64,000 nucleotides of DNA, taken from the NCBI GenBank assembly GCA_963603285.1, contig CAVCMG010000004.1:42657-106656 (forward strand). The letters run 5' to 3'. A program made the position numbers and the translations under genes. Positions 52,475 through 60,929 of the stretch are shown here, one piece after another. The stretch is from UBA11957 sp963603285. GTDB lineage: Bacteria > Bacillota > Clostridia > Lachnospirales > Lachnospiraceae. Under the pieces are notes generated by a model. It saw only the letters and a list, made by a program, of their open reading frames with translations. It was not told where the DNA came from and did not search any database. Each line of letters begins with the position of its first letter. The first letter of the stretch is position 1.

Positions 52475-53632
52475 TTAAACACCGAAGATAGCCATAAATG
52501 TACCGGCTGCTACTGCAGTACCGATAACACCGGCAACATTCGGACCCATCGCATGCATCAGAAGGAAGTTTGTCGGATCTGCCTCAGCACCGACCTTCTG
52601 GGATACACGAGCTGCCATAGGAACGGCAGAAACACCGGCGGAGCCGATCAGCGGATTGATCTTGCCACCTGTAGCCTTACACAGGATCTTACCAAACAGC
52701 ACACCACCGGCTGTACCGATAGCGAAAGCGATCAGACCAAGGATTACGATCTTAATCGTCTCCATATTCAGGAAAGCCTCGGCACTTGTGGTAGCACCAA
52801 CGGATGTTCCAAGAAGGATAACGACGATATACATCATGGCGTTGGAAGCCGTCTCCTGCAGCTGTTTAACAACGCCGCTCTCACGGAACAGGTTACCAAG
52901 CATCAGCATACCAACCAGCGGAGCCGTTGTCGGAAGAAGCATACATACAACGATCGTGATAACAACCGGGAAAAGGATCTTCTCAAGCTTGGATACAGTA
53001 CGAAGCTGCTCCATCTTGATCTTGCGCTCCTTCTCTGTGGTCAGAAGTCTCATTATCGGCGGCTGGATGATCGGTACCAGAGACATATATGAATATGCCG
53101 CCACGGCGATCGGTCCCATAAGGGCTGTCTGCCCCAGCTTGCCGGCAAGGAAGATCGATGTCGGTCCATCGGCACCGCCGATGATGGAAATAGCTGCTGC
53201 GGCCTTTCCGCCGAATCCCATAAAGATGGCGAAGAAGTAAGCAGCATAGATACCCAGCTGGGCAGCTGCACCAAGCAGGAAACTCTTCGGGTTTGCGATC
53301 AGCGGACCAAAATCAGTCATTGCACCGACACCCATGAAAATCAGGGACGGCAGGATACTGTATTCGTCCAGAATATAGAAATAATGCAGTAAGCCGGCCG
53401 CATGCTCAATACCGTTTGCATCCACATATGCTTCAGCCATGATATCCGGATAGATATTAACAAGAAGCATACCAAAAGCGATCGGTAAAAGAAGCAGAGG
53501 CTCAAAGCCTTTTTTAATTGCCAGATACAGGAAGACACAGGCTACAGCGATCATGATGTAGTTACCTACAGTCAGATTCATAAAGGCAGTCTGCGCTAAC
53601 AGATTTGACAAAGTGTTAGTCACATAAGACAT
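52475..53632 (-). CDS. oadB: Sodium-pump decarboxylase beta subunit
   Basis: 385 residues, about 9-11 membrane spans. The conserved GADGPTSIFLAGKLG near 156-170 and the NPLIGSAGVSAVPMAAR segment near 331-347 are the Na+-binding and carboxybiotin regions of OadB/GcdB/MmdB. It decarboxylates carboxybiotin and exports Na+. Lies between the biotin carrier and the 5S subunit. Confidence 0.93.
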   Translation of the reverse strand: MSYVTNTLSNLLAQTAFMNLTVGNYIMIAVACVFLYLAIKKGFEPLLLLPIAFGMLLVNIYPDIMAEAYVDANGIEHAAGLLHYFYILDEYSILPSLIFMGVGAMTDFGPLIANPKSFLLGAAAQLGIYAAYFFAIFMGFGGKAAAAISIIGGADGPTSIFLAGKLGQTALMGPIAVAAYSYMSLVPIIQPPIMRLLTTEKERKIKMEQLRTVSKLEKILFPVVITIVVCMLLPTTAPLVGMLMLGNLFRESGVVKQLQETASNAMMYIVVILLGTSVGATTSAEAFLNMETIKIVILGLIAFAIGTAGGVLFGKILCKATGGKINPLIGSAGVSAVPMAARVSQKVGAEADPTNFLLMHAMGPNVAGVIGTAVAAGTFMAIFGV

Positions 53633-53670
53633 TTTTGTACCTCCATAGTAGTTTCAAGCAAGTCTTTCAA

Positions 53671-54033
53671 TTAGTTCAGTGTAGCCAGTGTATCGCCGTT
53701 TTCAACAGTATCACCAACAGCGACATTGATGCTTGCAACGGTACCATCCTGCGGAGCAACAACCGGGATCTCCATCTTCATAGATTCGAGAACAACGATG
53801 CTGTCACCTGCTTTTACGCTCTGTCCTACGCTTGCTTCAACCTTAAACACCTTACCAGGTACGGAAGCGCCTACAGTTACAGAACCTGCATTTGCTGCTG
53901 CGGCCGGAGCTGCTGCTTTCGGAGCAGCCTTCGGAGCAGCCTTCGGTGCTGCTACCGGTACGCCGGATGTCTGTCCTTCTTCAACGGTTACGTCATATAC
54001 ATTGCCATTTACTGTGATTGTATAGGTTTTCAT
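53671..54033 (-). CDS. Biotin carboxyl carrier protein
   Basis: 120 residues. The biotin site is Lys86 in ESMKMEI, 35 residues from the C-terminus as expected. An Ala/Pro/Lys-rich flexible linker (about 27-50, with repeats of APKA) joins a short N-terminal strand pair to the biotinyl domain. Carries CO2 between the carboxyltransferases and the membrane subunit. Confidence 0.93.
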   Translation of the reverse strand: MKTYTITVNGNVYDVTVEEGQTSGVPVAAPKAAPKAAPKAAAPAAAANAGSVTVGASVPGKVFKVEASVGQSVKAGDSIVVLESMKMEIPVVAPQDGTVASINVAVGDTVENGDTLATLN

Positions 54034-54051
54034 TGTTATATCCTCCTGTGT

Positions 54052-54801
54052 TTAGGCGTTGCGCCATTTGCTCTTATTGACTTTTTTGATGGAACGAACT
54101 ACGAAGCTGTCTGTTGATGTATTCTCGGCTGCTGCGATAGCAGCTGCGATTGCAGCGACAAGCTCCAGATCATCTGTCTCCTCTGCTACAGGTGCAGCTG
54201 TCTGAACAGCCGGTGTCTGTGCTTTCTGCTCTTTTTTCTTATCCTCTCCGGATATCTTCCCGATGTATTTAAACAGAGAAATCAGGAATGTCAGGAAAAG
54301 CAGAATAAGGAACACAATGCCTATACCCATGACTGTATTCAGAGCTGCTCTTTCCAGAGATTCTGCAAGGCTGTACTGCGCCTCAAAGGTAATGGATTCC
54401 GGTGTAAAGCTCTGGCTTTCCATTTTCAGTGTCAGGGTAACAAGCGCTGTCCTCTGTTCGAATTGTGCTTTTGAGGTCACGGTATATTCCTTGTCATCCA
54501 CCTCAACCTCTGTGCTGTTCAGACCTTTGTAAGTGCCAAGCTCATCCATAACGCCCTCAAAGTTTGTTACAGCGGCAACGGTAAAGGTATCATCCACCTG
54601 TTCGTACTGCTTCAGCTCGTCCGCAGACATACCGCCCAGTGTGGAAAGCAGGGAATCCATCTGCTGTTCCATATAGCTCTGTGTCGTCTCATCAACAGAA
54701 GCAACCTCAACAGAGGAGCCACAGGCGGCCAGAGATGCCATGCAGACAACGGCAAGAACAACTGCCAGTAATTTTTTTGTTATCTTTTTCATCTGCTTCA
54801 C
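54052..54801 (-). CDS. OadG-family protein with N-terminal lipoprotein domain
   Basis: 249 residues, more than twice the length of a usual OadG/delta subunit. Residues 1-27 are a lipoprotein signal with lipobox LAAC (Cys27). About 120 residues follow that resemble DUF3887-type extracytoplasmic domains, then one membrane span (VMGIGIVFLILLFLTFLISLF, given in parts, near 157-177), and a cytoplasmic tail with LVAAIAAAIAAAE and SIKKVNKSKW typical of OadG. It probably anchors the complex; the outer domain is of unknown use. Confidence 0.82.
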   Translation of the reverse strand: MKQMKKITKKLLAVVLAVVCMASLAACGSSVEVASVDETTQSYMEQQMDSLLSTLGGMSADELKQYEQVDDTFTVAAVTNFEGVMDELGTYKGLNSTEVEVDDKEYTVTSKAQFEQRTALVTLTLKMESQSFTPESITFEAQYSLAESLERAALNTVMGIGIVFLILLFLTFLISLFKYIGKISGEDKKKEQKAQTPAVQTAAPVAEETDDLELVAAIAAAIAAAENTSTDSFVVRSIKKVNKSKWRNA

Positions 54802-54806
54802 CTCAC

Positions 54807-56243
54807 TTAAATCGTGCCGTGTTTTTTAGCCGGACGATTTTCTCTCTTTGCGTAAAGCATCTCAAAAGCACCGATCACATATTTTCTTGTATCTCCGGGC
54901 TCAATAATCGTGTCAACATATCCACGTTTTGCAGCGGAAACAATATTGGACTGCAACGCTTCATACTCTGCTGCTTTTTCGTTTAATGTCTGTGCATCAG
55001 CACCGGCATACATGATCTTGGCTGCAGATTTTGCTTCCATCATGCCGACCTTGGCTTCCGGCCATGCATATACCATGTCTGCACCAATGGATTTGCTGTT
55101 CATGGCAACGTATGCGCTTCCGAAAGCTTCGCCGATGATGACATTTACCTTCGGTACAGTGGCCTCAGCGAATGCATATGTCAGGGAAGCAACGGCTTTG
55201 GCGATATTGTGCTCAGAACACTTGGTAGCCATGAAGCCTTTGACATTTGTCAGTGTCAGCACCGGGATATTGAAGGCATCACAGAATTTAACGAACTCTG
55301 CGGCTTTCTTTGTTCCACGTGGGGAAAGAACAGCGTCAAACTTCTCTGCGATCTCACCGTCATCACCAAATACAGCAGTTCTGTTGGCTACAGCGCCGAC
55401 TGTTGTGCCGTTGAGCTTCATGAAACCGGTTACCATATTGGTGCCGTAATCTGCCTTTGTCTCGAAGAAGATCTGGTCATCTGCGATACGGGAAAGTGCA
55501 ACAGCTGTATCTGCGGCACATTCCTTGATATCTGCACATACGCGGTTCAGATCATCCTCACAGCCTGTAAAGGTATCATCATCGACATTGTTGGCCGGAA
55601 GCAGGGATACGAGTACGCGGATCTGGGAAAGGATATCCTCCTGTGTACCTACATAATCGATCAGGCCTGTCTCCTTGCTCTGGTAAGCTGCGCTTGCTGT
55701 ATCACACTTGGACACTTCGTTGCCTTCGATGGCATTCGGAGAGTTGACAAATAACTTTGCGTCTTTCTCTTCCATAAATGTAAAGTCCGTCATACCCGGT
55801 ACTAAAGCAAGTCCGCCGCCACATGTACCAAATACTGCGGTGATCTGCGGAATCACGCCGGATGCTGCTGCCTGTTTCTGGTAGATCTCGCCGAGTGCAT
55901 TTAAAGCATCTGTTGCTTCCTGCAGACGAATACCTGCACAGTCGATCAGTCCGATCACCGGTGCTCCGGTCTTCATAGCGAAATCATACAGTCTGGCGAT
56001 CTTCTTGGCATGCATCTCGCCGACAGTTCCACCTAATACGGAAGCGTCCTGGCTGTAGACATAGACAAGATTGCCGTCGATCACACCGTAACCTGTGATA
56101 ACGCCGTCAGAAGGAGTTTCCTTCTCAGACATATTGAAATCTGTCGCTCTGGCTGTAACCTGACCGCCGATTTCAACAAAACTGTTGTCGTCAAGCAGAG
56201 AAGTAATTCTCAGGCTTGCTGCGCTTTGTGCTGTGTTACTCAT
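54807..56243 (-). CDS. Acyl-CoA carboxyltransferase subunit (MmdA/12S-like)
   Basis: 478 residues of the carboxyl_trans family. The N-terminal crotonase-fold half has SQDASVLGGTVGEMHAKKI split around 68-86 and the oxyanion stretch TCGGGLALVPGM near 139-150; the second half has GEAFGSAYVAMNSK near 376-389. Homologues are methylmalonyl-CoA decarboxylase alpha and transcarboxylase 12S. First gene of the operon, under a strong promoter at 56299-56327. The acyl-CoA substrate cannot be read from sequence. Confidence 0.88.
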   Translation of the reverse strand: MSNTAQSAASLRITSLLDDNSFVEIGGQVTARATDFNMSEKETPSDGVITGYGVIDGNLVYVYSQDASVLGGTVGEMHAKKIARLYDFAMKTGAPVIGLIDCAGIRLQEATDALNALGEIYQKQAAASGVIPQITAVFGTCGGGLALVPGMTDFTFMEEKDAKLFVNSPNAIEGNEVSKCDTASAAYQSKETGLIDYVGTQEDILSQIRVLVSLLPANNVDDDTFTGCEDDLNRVCADIKECAADTAVALSRIADDQIFFETKADYGTNMVTGFMKLNGTTVGAVANRTAVFGDDGEIAEKFDAVLSPRGTKKAAEFVKFCDAFNIPVLTLTNVKGFMATKCSEHNIAKAVASLTYAFAEATVPKVNVIIGEAFGSAYVAMNSKSIGADMVYAWPEAKVGMMEAKSAAKIMYAGADAQTLNEKAAEYEALQSNIVSAAKRGYVDTIIEPGDTRKYVIGAFEMLYAKRENRPAKKHGTI

Positions 56244-56298
56244 TAATTCAGCCCTCCATTTTTATTAAAATATAAATATTACAATTTCAGCCTAGTTT

Positions 56299-56327
56299 AT
56301 TATAAGGGAAAAGTATATGTTTTTCAA
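56299..56327 (-). promoter_or_regulatory. Strong promoter of the decarboxylase operon
   Basis: Minus strand TTGAAA (56322-56327), exactly 17 bp, TATAAT (56299-56304). Inferred start near 56292 gives a leader of about 48 nt. The 337-bp gene-free stretch 56244-56580 holds this promoter, the long hairpin at 56435-56521, and otherwise nothing I can identify. Confidence 0.8.
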
Positions 56328-56434
56328 TGGGTATTATGGCGAAATAGACAAAAATTTTGCCGATTTATCGTGCAAAAGAACGATTTGTGAACAGTTTCTA
56401 TTGTTGGTGGTGGCTAATTTTTTGACAAACGGAC

Positions 56435-56521
56435 GACATACGCAGGGCATATATATACTCCCGCCAGTCGCAAACCGTTTTTAAGCGTCTGGCGGGAGTA
56501 TATATATGCCCTGCGTATGTC
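56435..56521 (-). repeat. Long hairpin with conserved 13-nt loop, downstream of glpK
   Basis: Stem 56435-56471 pairs with 56485-56521: 37 positions, one mismatch (56468/56488). The stem contains ATATATAT and GC blocks CGCAGGGC and CTCCCGCCAG. On the minus strand the loop is TTAAAAACGGTTT closed by CGC/GCG, the same as at 36375-36465 except for two bases. It starts 59 nt after the glpK stop; no U-tract follows. Flanks TAATTTTT (left) and AAAAATTA (right) extend the pairing loosely. Confidence 0.85.
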
Positions 56522-56580
56522 TGGGTTTTGAAAAATTACAAAAAACTTCAGAAATATTCAGAAAGCCCTGATAAGTGGGG

Positions 56581-58077
56581 TCAGATGTCTTTGGCAAGGC
56601 CGAAGCTGCGGCCTACGGCCTCTTTCCAGCCGCGGATGAGCAGACTCATTTTCTTTGTATCCATCTGCGGATTGAACTCGTGGCCGAGTTGCCAGTTGGT
56701 TTTGATTTCTTCGATATCTTTATAGTAGCCTGTGGCGAGACCGGCAAGGTAGGCGGCGCCGAGGGCTGTGGTTTCGTAGGTCTGGGGGCGCAGTACCGGG
56801 GCCTGTAAGATATTGGACTGGAACTGCATGAGAAAGTTGTTGGTGCTGGCACCGCCATCGGCTTTCAGGGCACGGATCTGGATGCCGGAGACTTCTTCCA
56901 TGACGGCTACGAGGTCGCTGACCTGGTAGGCCAGGGATTCTACGGTGGCACGGATCACGTGGTCTTTATTGGTTCCTCTGGTGAGGCCGACAAGAACGCC
57001 CCTTGCGTAGGGATCCCAGTACGGAGCGCCAAGGCCTGTAAAGGCTGGTACGAGGTATACGCCGTTGGTATCTTCTACGGCGAAGCAGTGTTCTTCACTC
57101 TCTGCGGCAGTCTGGATCAGCCCCATCTCATCTCTGAGCCACTGGATCGCTGCACCGGCTACGAATACGCTGCCCTCGAGGGCATACTGAATCTCATCTC
57201 CCACGCTGGCGGCAATCGTTGTCAGCAGGCCATCTTTTGCCTCTACAGCCCGGTTTCCGGTATTCATCAGAAGGAAACAGCCGGTGCCATAGGTATTTTT
57301 GACTTCGCCCGGCTCAAAGCAGCACTGCCCGAAAAGTGCCGACTGCTGATCACCGGCAGCTCCGGCGATCGGGATCGCGCCGCCGAGGATATTTTCTCTC
57401 GTATAGCCGTAAATACAGCTGGACGGCTTCACCTCCGGGAGCATGGATGCCGGGATATGCAGCGCATCAAGGATTTTCTGTTCCCAGCACAGCTTATGGA
57501 TATCAAACAGCATCGTACGGGATGCATTGGTATAATCGGTCACATGGACTGTTCCGCCGGTCAGCTTCCAGATCAGCCAGGTATCTACGGTTCCGAATAA
57601 GAGGTCGCCTCTCTCGGCTTTTTCTCTCGCCCCTTCCACATGGTCGAGGATCCAGGCAATCTTTGTTGCGGAAAAATACGGATCCGGGATCAGTCCGGTC
57701 GTTTTCTGTATATATGCACCAATCTCACTGTTTTTTAATTTTTCGGCTACGGCCGCTGTACGGCGGCACTGCCATACGATCGCATTGTATACCGGCTTGC
57801 CACTTAAGCGATCCCAGACGATCGTGGTCTCTCTCTGGTTCGTGATACCGATCGCCGCTACGTTGTCCGCAGTCACGCCGATCTTACTCATGGCTTCTAC
57901 CGCTACCGTCAGCTGGGAGGACCAGATTTCCATCGGATCATGCTCAACCCATCCTGCTTTCGGGTAAATCTGCTGGTATTCCTTCTGGGCGCTGCTGCAC
58001 ACCTTTCCCGCTTTATCAAAAAGAATGGCTCTGGAGCTTGTCGTACCCTGATCCAGAGACAGTATGTATTCCCACAT
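56581..58077 (-). CDS. glpK: Glycerol kinase
   Basis: 498 residues from MWEYILSLDQGTTSSRAI, normal length. ATP-site motifs LDQGTTSSR (7-15) and GTGCFLLMNTG near 264-274, and the glycerol-site GAPYWDPYARGVLVGLTRG are FGGY signatures. Phosphorylates glycerol. GGAGG lies 8 nt before ATG at 58077; the longer in-frame start at 58179 is inside the upstream gene. No glpF, glpD or anti-terminator is beside it. Confidence 0.95.
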   Translation of the reverse strand: MWEYILSLDQGTTSSRAILFDKAGKVCSSAQKEYQQIYPKAGWVEHDPMEIWSSQLTVAVEAMSKIGVTADNVAAIGITNQRETTIVWDRLSGKPVYNAIVWQCRRTAAVAEKLKNSEIGAYIQKTTGLIPDPYFSATKIAWILDHVEGAREKAERGDLLFGTVDTWLIWKLTGGTVHVTDYTNASRTMLFDIHKLCWEQKILDALHIPASMLPEVKPSSCIYGYTRENILGGAIPIAGAAGDQQSALFGQCCFEPGEVKNTYGTGCFLLMNTGNRAVEAKDGLLTTIAASVGDEIQYALEGSVFVAGAAIQWLRDEMGLIQTAAESEEHCFAVEDTNGVYLVPAFTGLGAPYWDPYARGVLVGLTRGTNKDHVIRATVESLAYQVSDLVAVMEEVSGIQIRALKADGGASTNNFLMQFQSNILQAPVLRPQTYETTALGAAYLAGLATGYYKDIEEIKTNWQLGHEFNPQMDTKKMSLLIRGWKEAVGRSFGLAKDI

Positions 58078-58141
58078 AGTTTTTTCCTCCATACGGTATA
58101 GTTTTCCCTTTTTTAAAGTATACCCTGTTATCCTGTCAAAA

Positions 58142-59362
58142 TCAATCCGCTGCCTGCTTTTTGCCAAGAAAATGCACAAGGATCTGCTGCCTGCACCATG
58201 CAGGCGTCACAGCTTTTACATCCGTCATGAGCACCAGTGGATCTTCAGCAATACATATATCATCAAACATGTATTTCACACTCCCCACCTGTGTTCCTGC
58301 CGTGACCGGTGCAGTTATGGTTTCCGGGTAGCTGTAGACCGCCCGCAGCTGTTCGTCTTCTGCAAGAAGCCACGATTTTTCTGTATCCTTTTGCAGCTGT
58401 TCCTGTATACCCACTGTCTGCTCCTGCTCCGGGCCCGCTTCCCAGCGGTATATGCCATCGGTCACAGCAATCTCCTGCTGCAGGTTCAGTGGCTGTAATT
58501 TCCGAAAATGCCAGTTTTCCTTTGCCCAGCCAAGTAGCTGCAGCGTATCCTTCCATTTCCATGTTTTGTTGCCCGGCCAGCCACAGCCAAGAAGCGTGAT
58601 AACAAACGTCCGGCCTTCACTCTCTACAGCACAGACATAACAGTATCCCGCATCGTTTGTAAATCCGGTCTTACCGCTGAGCACACCGTCTGTCATCTGC
58701 AATAGCTGGTTATGGTTGGTACAGCTGTAGCTTCTGGTGCTGTCCAGATCTGTAAAGCTATGGCTTTTTGTCTGCGTGATCTGCATAAATCCGGCAGCCT
58801 GCGGAGACTGGCATACACAATAGCGCATAATCGTTGCCAGATCTGCGGCTGTCGTATGATGTGAACCGCCATCATCTGACCCATCCAAACCGTTCGGTGT
58901 GACAAAATGCGTCTGCTTACAACCAAGCTCTGCAGCCTTTTCATTCATTCGCCAGGCAAAGGCTTCCACCGAACCATCCAGATGCTCCGCCAGCATCACC
59001 GCTGCATCGTTGTAGGATTCCAGCATCAGGGCATACAGCAGATCCTCCAGAAGGAATCGCTGTCCTTCTGTAACACCCAGACGTACCTTTGGCTGACCGG
59101 CGGCATGGGCCGAAGCCGTTACCTCCTCTGTCAGATCGCAGTTTTCCAAAATAAGGATACAGGTCATGATCTTTGTCGTACTGGCCATGGCCATCTCCTG
59201 CGTTTCATCTTTTCCATATAAAATACGCCCGCTGCCCCCATCCATCAGACAGGCACCGCGGGCGTACAGCTGGCCGGGATCCGTCTGGGCGGCTCGGCAG
59301 TTTATACATACGATATATTCGAGAAAAACCAGAACACACAGCGCTGTTACCAGTTTTTTCAT
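58142..59362 (-). CDS. D-alanyl-D-alanine carboxypeptidase 1 (peptidase S11)
   Basis: 406 residues from MKKLVTALC with AAAGGA upstream. Signal peptide to about residue 25; SxxK in MASTTKIM near 57-64, SxN in ESYNDAAVML near 116, KTG in SGKTGFTNDAGYC near 227. The C-terminal part is the S11 beta-sandwich stalk. DacF/DacB-like enzymes trim the stem peptide of peptidoglycan. Neighbour of scpA/scpB, as DacF/DacB genes are in Bacilli. Confidence 0.9.
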   Translation of the reverse strand: MKKLVTALCVLVFLEYIVCINCRAAQTDPGQLYARGACLMDGGSGRILYGKDETQEMAMASTTKIMTCILILENCDLTEEVTASAHAAGQPKVRLGVTEGQRFLLEDLLYALMLESYNDAAVMLAEHLDGSVEAFAWRMNEKAAELGCKQTHFVTPNGLDGSDDGGSHHTTAADLATIMRYCVCQSPQAAGFMQITQTKSHSFTDLDSTRSYSCTNHNQLLQMTDGVLSGKTGFTNDAGYCYVCAVESEGRTFVITLLGCGWPGNKTWKWKDTLQLLGWAKENWHFRKLQPLNLQQEIAVTDGIYRWEAGPEQEQTVGIQEQLQKDTEKSWLLAEDEQLRAVYSYPETITAPVTAGTQVGSVKYMFDDICIAEDPLVLMTDVKAVTPAWCRQQILVHFLGKKQAAD

Positions 59363-59410
59363 GGTTTTTCCTTTCAACTTTTATTACAGCTATATAACTT
59401 TTTCTCTTCT

Positions 59411-60082
59411 TTATACCTCATCTTCTTCGGACGGCATTTCGTCTGTATCCAGAATCTCCTCCGGGAACTCAATCTGCAGACCATCCCCCTGGATTTCTTC
59501 CTTATTTTCCTTTTCCGGCTTTTCATCCTTGAAAATCTCGGCCTCGGCCTCGGCCTTAAAATCTTCCATCTTTACTGTACTTACCTCCGGCAGCTCCGCG
59601 ATCGTGGAAACACCGAATTTACGCAAAAATTCCTGCGTTGTACCAAAAAGGATCGGACGGCCCGGCGCATCCAGACGACCAAGCTCCGTGACCAGATTGT
59701 ACTCGACAAGACGGTTGACCGCATGATCTGACTTCACACCACGGATCTTTTCAATCTCCGATTTTGTAATCGGCTGCTTGTAGGCAATGATCGACAGCGT
59801 TTCCAGCATAACATCCGTCAGCACAGCCTTTTTCGGCTGGGACGCCAGACGGATCAGTACATTGTAATATTCTTTCTTCGTGCAGAGCTGCCACGAATCC
59901 TCCAGCTCCAGCAGGCGGATACCCCTGTTTTCTTCCTCGTAGCGGATGCACAGACCGTCGATCAGCTTTCTTGTTGTCTCCTTATCCTGCTCTATGGCTT
60001 TGGCGATACTTGTAGTATCCACCGGCTCACCCATGGTAAACAGGATCGCTTCAATCGCTGCTTCCAGCTGCGGTATCGTCAT
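59411..60082 (-). CDS. scpB: Segregation and condensation protein B
   Basis: 223 residues from MTIPQLEAAIEAILF. Two winged-helix domains: AILFTMGEPVDTTSIAKAI near 11-29 and LETLSIIAYKQPITKSEIEKIRG near 95-117, the most conserved ScpB segment. An acidic tail of about 55 residues is longer than usual. Binds ScpA and, through it, Smc. Overlaps scpA by 32 nt. Confidence 0.95.
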   Translation of the reverse strand: MTIPQLEAAIEAILFTMGEPVDTTSIAKAIEQDKETTRKLIDGLCIRYEEENRGIRLLELEDSWQLCTKKEYYNVLIRLASQPKKAVLTDVMLETLSIIAYKQPITKSEIEKIRGVKSDHAVNRLVEYNLVTELGRLDAPGRPILFGTTQEFLRKFGVSTIAELPEVSTVKMEDFKAEAEAEIFKDEKPEKENKEEIQGDGLQIEFPEEILDTDEMPSEEDEV

Positions 60083-60839
60083 GTACAGTATCCTCCTTTT
60101 CCTTTGTATCGATATAGATTTCTCCAAATGTTTCTTCCTGCCTGAGAGAAATATCTCCACTCTTCATCAGCTCCAGGATCGCCAGAAACGTTACGATCAC
60201 CTGCGTTTTCGACGACTGGGCATGAAGAAGGGAACGGAACGTAAAATGTCCGTGATTTTTGGCATATACCCGGACATATTCCAGCTTATCCGGCAGAGAA
60301 ACCTCCTCCTTTTTAATCTTGCCAAAAGCGCTTCGGATCGGGTCTTTCTTATTTTCCTGCCTTTTAATGACGTCATTAAAGATTTCATTCAGCTTCTGCA
60401 GCGTCATATCATCCAGAAGATGGCTCGTATCCACCGGAGCCTTGTACTCGGCAACCTCCTTTGGCAGATGCCCCTCATGGTACATCTGCTGTCCGGCATC
60501 CTCCATACGGTCACGCAGCTCGTAAGACATATATTTATACATCTTGTATTCCAGCAGTCGTTCCACCAGCTCGGCACGCGGATCCTCTTCTTCGCCCTCT
60601 TCGTTGACCTCTTTCGGCAACAGCATCCGGCATTTGATATCGAGAAGTGTCGCCGCCATGACCATAAATTCGCTCATGAGGTTCAGATCCTCTTTCTGCA
60701 TCTGCCGTACATAGTCCAGATACTGATCCGTGATCATCACGATCGGAATATCGTAGATATCTATTTTATTTTTATCGATCAGGTGCAACAGAAGGTCCAG
60801 CGGGCCCTCAAACACCGGTAATTTTACTGAAAGTTCCAT
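60051..60839 (-). CDS. scpA: Segregation and condensation protein A
   Basis: 262 residues from MELSVKLPVFEGPLDLLLHLI, the ScpA kleisin signature. N-terminal Smc-binding region, middle acidic part (EVNEEGEEEDPRAELVERLLEYK near 97-119) and C-terminal winged helix VIVTFLAILELMKSGDISLRQ near 222-242. Joins Smc and ScpB in the condensin. ATG at 60839 with GAGGT; a longer start at 60908 lies in the next intergenic region and lacks an SD. Confidence 0.95.
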   Translation of the reverse strand: MELSVKLPVFEGPLDLLLHLIDKNKIDIYDIPIVMITDQYLDYVRQMQKEDLNLMSEFMVMAATLLDIKCRMLLPKEVNEEGEEEDPRAELVERLLEYKMYKYMSYELRDRMEDAGQQMYHEGHLPKEVAEYKAPVDTSHLLDDMTLQKLNEIFNDVIKRQENKKDPIRSAFGKIKKEEVSLPDKLEYVRVYAKNHGHFTFRSLLHAQSSKTQVIVTFLAILELMKSGDISLRQEETFGEIYIDTKEKEDTVHDDTAAGSSD

Positions 60840-60929
60840 ATATACCTCAATTATCTGCGCTATAGCTTTTCTGGCTGCCAGTATCTTTGTGCTATGACAG
60901 GCCAGCACAGCTTTGACCGGTTATCTTTG

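Noticed and set aside
53920..53970. Short tandem repeat in the biotin carrier
   Set aside because: Ala-Pro-Lys repeats are the usual flexible linker of biotin carriers and code in frame.
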